Shown one piece after another: positions 1 to 4,924 of a DNA stretch of 6,326 nucleotides (within the stretch, counting starts at the first letter, position 1; each line of letters starts with the position of its first letter). The stretch is from positions 1-6,326 of the forward strand of contig CAZOZX010000117.1 in the NCBI GenBank assembly GCA_964584415.1. The letters are read 5' to 3'. The stretch comes from PHAA01 sp964584415 (GTDB lineage: Bacteria > Bacillota > Syntrophomonadia > Syntrophomonadales > Syntrophomonadaceae). The notes under the pieces are model-generated. The model had not been told where the DNA came from. It was given only the letters and a program-made list of their open reading frames with translations, and did no database searches. The position numbers and the translations under genes were made by a program.

Positions 1-919
1 CGGATCCGGCCTGAGAGCTGTATCCCTGGCTTCCCAGCTGATCAAAGCCGGCGATTGTGATATAGTCCTGGCCGGTGGTGTTGAGAACATGACCATGGCT
101 CCCTACGTTGTTCCCAAAGCCCGTTATGGTTACAGAATGGGCAACGGCGCATTGATCGATGAGATGGTATTCGGCGGCCTGACCGACATCTTCAACGGCT
201 ACCATATGGGTATTACCGCTGAGAACGTCAATGAAATGTATGGCATTACCAGAGAAGAACAGGATGACTTCGGTTTCCGCAGCCAGACCCTGGCTTCAGC
301 AGCTCAAAAAGCCGGCAAGTTCAAAGATCAGATCGTCCCGGTAGTCATCCCCGGCAAAAAGGCTGACGTTGTGTTCGACCAGGACGAATTCATTAAACAC
401 GATGCCAACCGCGAGGCAATGGCTAAACTGAAACCCGCCTTCAAGAAAGACGGCAGTGTAACTGCAGCCAATGCATCCGGAATCAATGATGCCGCTGCTG
501 CATTAATCGTTATGTCCGCTGACAAAGCTAAGGAACTTGGAATCACCCCATTGTGCACGATCATCAGCTGGGCTTCCGGCGGCGTAGATCCCAAGGTAAT
601 GGGTATTGGCCCTGTGCCGGCAGTCCGCAAAGCCCTGGCCAAGATCAATGCGACCATCGATGACATTGATCTGATTGAAGCCAACGAAGCTTTCGCAGCA
701 CAGTCCATCGCGGTAGCCAGAGACCTCGGTTGGGATAAGACCATGGATAAAGTCAACGTCAACGGCGGCGCCATCGCCATCGGCCATCCGATTGGCTCCT
801 CCGGCGCCCGCATCCTGGTAGACCTGCTTTATGAAATGAAGAGACGCGGCTCCAAGAAAGGTCTGGCCACCCTCTGCATCGGCGGCGGCCAGGGAACTGC
901 TCTGATCGTAGAAATGTAA
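1..919 (+). CDS. Acetyl-CoA acetyltransferase (thiolase), 5' end cut off
   Basis: Biosynthetic-type thiolase (thlA/atoB family), which condenses two acetyl-CoA to acetoacetyl-CoA or cleaves it in the reverse direction; cytosolic. The reading frame is open from the first base, and 305 codons precede the TAA. The visible protein starts GSGLRAV, the residues that follow the nucleophilic cysteine in thiolases, so base 1 is probably the third base of that Cys codon and about 89 residues are missing, giving the usual ~393 residues. Also visible are the GGVENMTMAPY segment, the NEAFA motif, the GHPIGSSGAR motif with the catalytic His (codon 785-787), and the CIGGGQG motif with the second catalytic Cys (codon 875-877). 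The Met codon at 89 is internal, not a start. A hairpin follows the stop, and an acyl-CoA dehydrogenase lies 126 bp downstream on the same strand, which fits a short-chain beta-oxidation or butyrate operon. Family assignment is firm; physiological direction is not shown by sequence. Confidence 0.95.
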   Translation, partial: GSGLRAVSLASQLIKAGDCDIVLAGGVENMTMAPYVVPKARYGYRMGNGALIDEMVFGGLTDIFNGYHMGITAENVNEMYGITREEQDDFGFRSQTLASAAQKAGKFKDQIVPVVIPGKKADVVFDQDEFIKHDANREAMAKLKPAFKKDGSVTAANASGINDAAAALIVMSADKAKELGITPLCTIISWASGGVDPKVMGIGPVPAVRKALAKINATIDDIDLIEANEAFAAQSIAVARDLGWDKTMDKVNVNGGAIAIGHPIGSSGARILVDLLYEMKRRGSKKGLATLCIGGGQGTALIVEM

Positions 920-926
920 TTTTGGA

Positions 927-949
927 CAGGCGGCCTTTATGGCCGCCTG
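927..949 (+). other. Intergenic hairpin after the thiolase gene
   Basis: A perfect 9-bp GC-rich stem, CAGGCGGCC pairing with GGCCGCCTG around a TTTAT loop, begins 7 bases after the thiolase stop. No T-run follows on either strand, so it is not a canonical intrinsic terminator. It may be a weak terminator or an mRNA 3'-end stabiliser or processing element within an operon. Confidence 0.6.
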
Positions 950-958
950 AAAATCTAT

Positions 959-976
959 ACCCGGATTGAACCGGGT
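959..976 (+). other. Second small intergenic hairpin
   Basis: Inverted repeat ACCCGG / CCGGGT with a six-base loop, ten bases after the previous hairpin. The stem is perfect but short and no T-run follows. It could form in the transcript between the thiolase and acyl-CoA dehydrogenase genes; function unknown. Confidence 0.35.
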
Positions 977-991
977 TGAATATGGACTAGC

Positions 992-1009
992 CCCTAATCT
1001 AGATTAGGG
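992..1009. promoter_or_regulatory. 18-bp perfect palindrome upstream of the acyl-CoA dehydrogenase
   Basis: CCCTAATCTAGATTAGGG reads identically on both strands with no central spacer, ending 36 bp before the TTG start of the next gene. Perfect dyad symmetry of this size in a short gap is typical of an operator for a dimeric regulator. A possible -35-like TTGAAT at 976-981 lies 18 bp before a weak TAGATT at 1000-1005, which would place the palindrome over the -10. As RNA it could also form a hairpin. The palindrome is certain; the operator role is inference. Confidence 0.45.
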
Positions 1010-1032
1010 ATAAAGTCAAAAATAAATTAATA

Positions 1033-1038
1033 GGGAGG
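1033..1038 (+). promoter_or_regulatory. Ribosome binding site for a TTG start
   Basis: GGGAGG, within AGGGAGGAA, lies 7 bases before the TTG at 1046. The first in-frame ATG, at 1067, has only AT-rich sequence in front of it and no Shine-Dalgarno match, so this site decides in favour of the TTG start. Confidence 0.8.
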
Positions 1039-1045
1039 AATTGTA

Positions 1046-2881
1046 TTGCCACATAATAACTTTTTAATGAACACCCGTGACATCAAATTCGTCATCAAAG
1101 AATGGTTACCCATGGATAAGCTTCTGTCTCTGGATGCATACAAGGAATACTATGGGATCGACGATATCGACAACTTCCTCGATGTTAACTTTAAAGTGTG
1201 CCGCGATGTAATGTGCCCGGCCAACAAGGATGCCGATGAAATCGGTTGTACTTTTGTAGGCGGTAATGAAGCAGCAGTTATTACTCCTGATGTATACAAG
1301 AGTGTTTATAAAACCGTTCAGGATGCTGAGTTGGGCCAGCAGTTTGGATATCGCGGCGATGGCAAGATACCCCTTGCCTGGTATGCACCGATCCTGGAAA
1401 TGCAGTCCGCTGCCTCCGCAGCAATAGTCATGTTCTGGTGCTTGACTCAGGGCGCCACTACTGTGCTGCAGGACTACGGTACTGATAGACAAAAAGCTGC
1501 CTACCTGGACAAGATGTTCTCAGGTCAATGGGGCGGCACCATGGGTCTGACTGAACCCGGCGCAGGCTCTGAAGTTGGTGCGGTACAGAGCAAGGCTTTC
1601 CCCACCGACACCCCGCATATTTATAAGATGAAAGGCCAGAAATGCTTCATCACCTCCGGTGACCATGACCTGGCTGAAAACATTGTCCATCTAATGCTGG
1701 CCAAGACCCCCGGTGCGGCAGAAGGTACTGCTGGCATTTCCCTGTTTATCGTGCCGAAGTTCTGGGTTGATCCTGACACCGGCGAGATGAAAGGCTGGAA
1801 TGACGTAACCTCGGTTGGTATCGAGCATAAGATGGGTATCCACGGTTCCTCCACCCTGACCCTGGCAATGGGCGAAAACGACAACTGCCTTGGCTGGATG
1901 GTTGGGGAAGTTGTACCGAAGGAAGACGGTAAAGCCAAAGGAATGTCCCAGATGTTTGCCTACATGAACGAAGAACGCCTGAACACCGGTCTGTTTACCC
2001 TGGGATGTATTTCCTCCGCTTACTATGCAGCTTTGGATTATACCAAAGTCCGCGTACAGAGCAAACATTCCACCAATCCCAAGGGACCCAGTGTAAGGAT
2101 CATCGAACACGAAGACGTTCGCCGGATGTTAATGTATCAGAAATCCGGAATGGAAGCTATCCGCGCTCTGATTTACACTTCCTATCTCTATCGCGACCTG
2201 GAAGTTGATGCTGCTACCGAAGAAGAGAGAAAATATTACGGTGATATGTTCGCCATCAACAATCCTCTCTGTAAAGCCTATTCATCGGATATGGCCAGAA
2301 TCCTGACCGGTGAAGCAATCCAGTGCCACGGCGGTTATGGCTTCATGGAAGAATATGCCGGAGCTCAGCTGTACAGAGACTGCGTCATCCATGGTATCTG
2401 GGAAGGAACCAACTTCATTCAGTCTCAGGACTATTGCGGACGTAAGTTCACCATGGACGGTGGAGCACCGTTCCAGAAGTGGGTACAGGAGATCGTTGAT
2501 TTCGCGGCTCAGAAGGATGATGCCTTCGCAGCCGAATTTACCATGCTGCAAGAAGCTACAGCTGCATTCCAGGATATAGTGGCTATGAATGCTGCCTGGA
2601 CCAAGGGTGACAAGCAGATGAAACAGCTGTTCTCCACCCGGACCATGCATGCAGGCGCTCGCGTATACTGCGGCAAGCTGTTACTGTCCCAGGCTCTACT
2701 GGCTGCCAAGAAGATAGCTGAAAACGGCGATGATCACTTTGATACCCCCTTCTACAAGGGCAAGATCGCCAGCGCCAAGTTCTATATCATGAACCATGTC
2801 ACCGACGTATTTGCCATCCAAAAAGCTATGCATGCCGGCGACAGAAGCTCCATTGATATTCCAGAAGCATCCTTCTTATAG
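1046..2881 (+). CDS. Acyl-CoA dehydrogenase, long form with C-terminal extension (butyryl-CoA dehydrogenase-like)
   Basis: FAD-dependent acyl-CoA dehydrogenase introducing the alpha-beta double bond into acyl-CoA (for example butyryl-CoA to crotonyl-CoA) and passing electrons to an electron-transfer flavoprotein. The 611 residues far exceed the ~380 of classical short-chain enzymes and match the ~600-residue group with an extra C-terminal domain. The conserved-looking N-terminal NFLMNTRDIKF (5-15) supports the TTG start. The first ACAD signature GLTEPGAGSEVGA spans 167-179, with Glu where Asp is usual; FITSG lies at 201-205. The second signature region includes QCHGGYG (426-432) and IWEGTN (451-456); Glu453 corresponds to the catalytic base of medium-chain enzymes. 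Residues from about 475 form the extra helical C-terminal domain. There is no signal peptide or membrane segment. It sits between a thiolase and a CoA-transferase. Chain-length specificity cannot be read from sequence, though the neighbours favour C4. Confidence 0.93.
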   Translation: MPHNNFLMNTRDIKFVIKEWLPMDKLLSLDAYKEYYGIDDIDNFLDVNFKVCRDVMCPANKDADEIGCTFVGGNEAAVITPDVYKSVYKTVQDAELGQQFGYRGDGKIPLAWYAPILEMQSAASAAIVMFWCLTQGATTVLQDYGTDRQKAAYLDKMFSGQWGGTMGLTEPGAGSEVGAVQSKAFPTDTPHIYKMKGQKCFITSGDHDLAENIVHLMLAKTPGAAEGTAGISLFIVPKFWVDPDTGEMKGWNDVTSVGIEHKMGIHGSSTLTLAMGENDNCLGWMVGEVVPKEDGKAKGMSQMFAYMNEERLNTGLFTLGCISSAYYAALDYTKVRVQSKHSTNPKGPSVRIIEHEDVRRMLMYQKSGMEAIRALIYTSYLYRDLEVDAATEEERKYYGDMFAINNPLCKAYSSDMARILTGEAIQCHGGYGFMEEYAGAQLYRDCVIHGIWEGTNFIQSQDYCGRKFTMDGGAPFQKWVQEIVDFAAQKDDAFAAEFTMLQEATAAFQDIVAMNAAWTKGDKQMKQLFSTRTMHAGARVYCGKLLLSQALLAAKKIAENGDDHFDTPFYKGKIASAKFYIMNHVTDVFAIQKAMHAGDRSSIDIPEASFL

Positions 2882-2891
2882 GCCGAAAATA

Positions 2892-2912
2892 TCCTGCTTG
2901 AACAAAGCAGGA
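2892..2912 (+). other. Hairpin just after the acyl-CoA dehydrogenase stop
   Basis: TCCTGCTT pairs with AAGCAGGA around a five-base loop, starting 11 bases after the TAG. No T-run follows. It is the first of two hairpins in this 151-bp gap and may be a transcript-end or stability structure. Confidence 0.5.
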
Positions 2913-2926
2913 ATAGGTAATTAAAC

Positions 2927-2957
2927 AGCTAGAGCGGAATTTTATTCCGCTCTAGCT
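2927..2957 (+). terminator. Strong 14-bp perfect hairpin, possible non-canonical terminator
   Basis: AGCTAGAGCGGAAT is followed by TTT and then its exact reverse complement ATTCCGCTCTAGCT, giving a 14-bp uninterrupted stem. The downstream bases are TATATTAAAAAA, so there is no U-tract for textbook intrinsic termination. Possible roles are partial termination, a barrier to 3' exonucleases protecting the upstream mRNA, or an RNase cleavage boundary. The structure is certain; calling it a terminator is tentative. Confidence 0.4.
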
Positions 2958-3016
2958 ATATTAAAAAATAGAGATAAAACGCAGCAATAATCGCCTAGAT
3001 TATGATGCAGAATATT

Positions 3017-3025
3017 AGGAAGGGG
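3017..3025 (+). promoter_or_regulatory. Ribosome binding site that sets the CoA-transferase start
   Basis: AGGAAGGGG ends 7 bases before the ATG at 3033. A TTG directly in front (3030) is in frame, but the ATG has the better codon and good spacing, so translation is taken to start at 3033. Confidence 0.7.
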
Positions 3026-3032
3026 TTATTTG

Positions 3033-4373
3033 ATGTTTAAGTGGAACGAGATTTACAAGAGCAAATTAGTGACTGCTGATGAAGCAGCGAAAGTAGTCGT
3101 ATCAGGGGATTACGTCGAATATGGTTTTGGTATTAACTGTGCTTATGATTTTGATGAAGCCTTATCAAAACGCGTGAATGATCTATGGGACGTAAACATC
3201 AAATGCGATATCGGTGCCTATCCGCATTTTACTGCTGAGGCAGATCCAACCGGTGAGCATTTCACATGGAACTCCTGGCATGTATCGGGCCATGACAAAA
3301 AGTATATTCACAAAACCCTGTACTATATCCCGATGAAGTTCCATGAACTCCCGCCCATGACCATGTATGACAGTACACCGGATGACGTTGCTGTAGTTAT
3401 GTGTACTCCCATGGATAAACATGGTTATTTCAATTTCGGCGGCAGCTCTACTAATGTTATGGCCATGCGTGAGACTGCTAAAACTTTCATAGTGGAAGTA
3501 AATGAGAATATGCCTCGCTGCTTAGGCGGCAATGGGGAAACGATTCATGTTACTGAGGTTGACATGATAATCGAAGGCAAAAACCATCCCATGCCGATTT
3601 TGGCCGCAGCTGCACCTAGTGAAATCGATTCGAAAATAGCAACTCACTGCCTTTCAATGATGAAGGATGGTTGTTGTATTCAGCTGGGTATCGGTGGGGT
3701 TCCCAATGCGGTAGGTACCATGGTTGCTCAATCCGATTTGAAGGATTTGGGTGTACACACTGAAATGTATGTGGATGCTTACCTGGAAATGGCTAAGGCA
3801 GGCAAGATCACTGGTAAATATAAGAACTTGGACAGATACAAACAGGTTTATTCATTCGTAATGGGAAGCGCTGACCTTTATGAATACTGCAATGACAACC
3901 CGGGTCTCGCGTCTTACCCGGTAGATTATACCAATAATCCAAAGGTTATATGCCAGATTGATAATTTCGTTTCAATCAATGCCTGTGTTGAAGTTGATCT
4001 CTATGGTCAGGTCTGCGCTGAAAGTGTAGGCACCAGACACCTTAGCGGCACCGGCGGACAGCTGGATTTTGTTGAGGGCGCCTATAAGTCCAAAGGCGGT
4101 ATGAGCTTTGTTTGCATGCCGTCAACCGTGAAGAAGAAAGATGGCACTCTGGCATCTAAAATCCAGCCCATCCTGACTCCTGGAGCTATCGTAACTGATC
4201 CCAGAACTGCAACCCATATGATAGTTACCGAGTACGGTATTGCAAAATTGAAAGGCAAGACTACCTGGGAAAGGGCTGAAGCCTTAATCAATATTGCTCA
4301 CCCCGATTTCAAGGACGAACTGGTTGCGGCAGCTAAGGAACAGAAGATTTGGCGTAAGAGCAATCGTAGATAA
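3033..4373 (+). CDS. Butyryl-CoA:acetate-type CoA-transferase (acetyl-CoA hydrolase/transferase family)
   Basis: Family I CoA-transferase expected to move CoA between butyryl-CoA (or a similar short acyl-CoA) and acetate through a glutamyl-CoA thioester. The 446 residues match the length of butyryl-CoA:acetate and 4-hydroxybutyrate CoA-transferases. Visible features are GEHFTWNSWH (about 74-83), VEVNENMPRCLGG (154-166), the glycine-rich GIGGVPNAV (219-227), and GVHTEMYVDA (240-249), in which Glu244 aligns with the catalytic glutamate. Later come SGTGGQLDFVEGAY (338-351), VTEYGIAKLKGKT (398-410) and INIAHPDF (419-426). The last residues IWRKSNRR resemble known butyrate CoA-transferases. Many of these segments match, by recall, the butyrate-producer enzyme (But); a specificity difference is possible at VEGAY, where that enzyme has VLGAY. 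The gene lies 151 bp after the acyl-CoA dehydrogenase and ends at a clear terminator, so it closes the module. By eye it uses more A/T-ending codons than its neighbours. The family is secure; the exact substrate is probable only. Confidence 0.9.
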   Translation: MFKWNEIYKSKLVTADEAAKVVVSGDYVEYGFGINCAYDFDEALSKRVNDLWDVNIKCDIGAYPHFTAEADPTGEHFTWNSWHVSGHDKKYIHKTLYYIPMKFHELPPMTMYDSTPDDVAVVMCTPMDKHGYFNFGGSSTNVMAMRETAKTFIVEVNENMPRCLGGNGETIHVTEVDMIIEGKNHPMPILAAAAPSEIDSKIATHCLSMMKDGCCIQLGIGGVPNAVGTMVAQSDLKDLGVHTEMYVDAYLEMAKAGKITGKYKNLDRYKQVYSFVMGSADLYEYCNDNPGLASYPVDYTNNPKVICQIDNFVSINACVEVDLYGQVCAESVGTRHLSGTGGQLDFVEGAYKSKGGMSFVCMPSTVKKKDGTLASKIQPILTPGAIVTDPRTATHMIVTEYGIAKLKGKTTWERAEALINIAHPDFKDELVAAAKEQKIWRKSNRR

Positions 4374-4391
4374 TTTTACATTTCGGTTCTT

Positions 4392-4422
4392 AAAAGCGGC
4401 GGTATTTTCTGCCGCTTTTTTT
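4392..4422 (+). terminator. Intrinsic terminator after the CoA-transferase
   Basis: AAAAGCGGC pairs with GCCGCTTTT around a ten-base loop, and the 3' arm runs directly into a run of seven T's. It begins 19 bases after the TAA. This is the only canonical U-tract terminator in the acyl-CoA module, so it probably marks the end of that transcript. Confidence 0.9.
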
Positions 4423-4433
4423 CGTGCGTATAT

Positions 4434-4448
4434 TGTCATTCTGAACGC
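4434..4448 (+). repeat. Fragment of the TGTCATTCTGAAC repeat
   Basis: TGTCATTCTGAACGC matches the first 15 bases of the full copy at 4575-4639 and, except for its last base, the copy at 4452-4517. It starts exactly 18 bp upstream of the latter. It is probably a truncated copy or remnant of nested insertion. Confidence 0.7.
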
Positions 4449-4451
4449 TAA

Positions 4452-4517
4452 TGTCATTCTGAACGTAGTGAAGAATCTAATCTCATTGCGAGATTCCTAG
4501 CTCCGCTCGGAATGACA
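4452..4517 (+). repeat. Interspersed palindromic repeat, copy 1 (66 bp)
   Basis: The element starts TGTCATTCTGAACGTAGTGA and ends CGGAATGACA, so its ends TGTCATTC / GAATGACA form perfect 8-bp terminal inverted repeats. An internal GAATCT / AGATTC pair adds to the dyad, so the whole unit can fold as an imperfect hairpin. No protein is encoded. It resembles the TGTCATTCTGA family of small interspersed repeats seen in many bacterial genomes, either MITE-like or REP-like. A second copy lies 58 bp downstream in the same orientation. Confidence 0.85.
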
Positions 4518-4535
4518 AAACGCAGGATGCTGACA

Positions 4536-4564
4536 TTCTGAATGGTGGATACTGTCATTCAGAA
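4536..4564 (+). repeat. Small inverted repeat between repeat copies
   Basis: TTCTGAATG and CATTCAGAA are exact reverse complements separated by 11 bases. Both arms resemble the start of the flanking repeat (TGACATTCTGAA at 4531, TGTCATTCAGAA at 4553). This therefore looks like two degraded repeat ends, one inverted relative to the other, left by recombination or decay. Confidence 0.55.
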
Positions 4565-4574
4565 GACAGAATAA

Positions 4575-4639
4575 TGTCATTCTGAACGCAGTGAAGAATC
4601 TATCCCCTGCGGAGATTCCTCGCTCCGCTCTGTATGACA
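4575..4639 (+). repeat. Interspersed palindromic repeat, copy 2 (65 bp)
   Basis: Starts TGTCATTCTGAACGCAGTGA and ends TCTGTATGACA. It matches copy 1 along its length, with differences concentrated in the centre and at the 3' end, where the terminal inverted repeat is degraded to 6 bp (TGTCAT / ATGACA). The internal GAATCT / AGATTC pair is kept. It has the same orientation as copy 1. Confidence 0.85.
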
Positions 4640-4681
4640 CAACCTGCTAGCTCTTATATAACCGGTAAAATGCCATCGCTA

Positions 4682-4710
4682 TTTACACCAATACGGATAT
4701 TAGTTATAAT
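4682..4710 (+). promoter_or_regulatory. Sigma-A type promoter for the lyase leader
   Basis: TTTACA (4682-4687) is separated by exactly 17 bp from a perfect TATAAT (4705-4710). This is a one-mismatch match to the vegetative consensus with optimal spacing. Transcription would start near 4717, about 208 bases before the lyase start codon. It is the best promoter match in the window. Confidence 0.7.
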
Positions 4711-4716
4711 TTTAGT

Positions 4717-4835
4717 ATTGTAGAACGGAAGCACCTTGGAATGTAGGAACTCACAAAATGATGGTAGCTGGTAGAGTGGTAGGTAGGGAAGGTACATAAT
4801 CCTGATTGGTCTGCACTCGCCGGGAGTGCTTTTTT
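4717..4835 (+). ncRNA. Predicted leader RNA or small RNA ahead of the lyase gene
   Basis: About 119 nt lie between the predicted start site and the end of an intrinsic terminator. No convincing ORF is present. The segment 4763-4786 is rich in GGTAG (four occurrences). ACCTT at 4733-4737 can pair with AAGGT at 4789-4793, closing a domain. GAGTG at 4774-4778 can pair with CACTC at 4814-4818, which is the 5' arm of the terminator, so a competing antiterminator is conceivable. I do not recognise a known riboswitch class or T-box. It may be an attenuator controlling the lyase or an independent sRNA. The limits are predicted, not observed. Confidence 0.45.
4813..4835 (+). terminator. Intrinsic terminator in the lyase leader
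   Basis: GCACTC pairs with GAGTGC around a five-base GCCGG loop, followed directly by six T's. It lies about 90 bases before the lyase start codon and about 95 bases after the predicted transcription start. Transcripts from the promoter at 4682-4710 must read through it to reach the lyase. Confidence 0.8.
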
Positions 4836-4908
4836 ATTGCCTATCGGCGCAGCGAAGGAGGGTTGGAAACGCAAAAAATCGATCCAATATTCCGATTAAT
4901 TATGAAAC

Positions 4909-4914
4909 AAGGAG
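4909..4914 (+). promoter_or_regulatory. Ribosome binding site for the GTG start of the lyase
   Basis: AAGGAG lies 10 bases before the GTG at 4925. An in-frame TGA at 4919-4921 prevents any earlier start. The next in-frame ATG (4970) lacks a comparable site and would remove residues that align with the family N-terminus. Confidence 0.7.
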
Positions 4915-4924
4915 TGATTGATTA

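Noticed and set aside
328..813. Long minus-strand open frame opposite the thiolase
   Set aside because: It is antisense to a gene with clear catalytic motifs; the predicted protein is low-complexity and resembles no family I know.
2978..3006. Possible promoter before the CoA-transferase with TATGAT at 3001-3006 as -10
   Set aside because: The -10 is good, but the sequence 17 bp upstream (AACGCA) is a poor -35 and no extended -10 is present, so it is not called.
3030..3032. TTG immediately before the ATG as the CoA-transferase start
   Set aside because: The adjacent ATG at 3033 has a better codon and suitable spacing from the ribosome binding site; the two differ by one residue only.
4294..4500. 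Open frame on the + strand running from the end of the CoA-transferase into the repeats
   Set aside because: It overlaps the conserved 3' end of the CoA-transferase in another frame, crosses its terminator, and its C-terminal part is just translated interspersed repeat.
4434..4639. Repeats considered as a CRISPR array
   Set aside because: There are only two full units, spacing is irregular, the units themselves are about 65 bp with terminal inverted repeats, and no cas gene is nearby.
4717..4835. Leader considered as a T-box
   Set aside because: It is too short for a normal stem I plus antiterminator, and the conserved GGGTGGNACCGCG-type sequence is absent.
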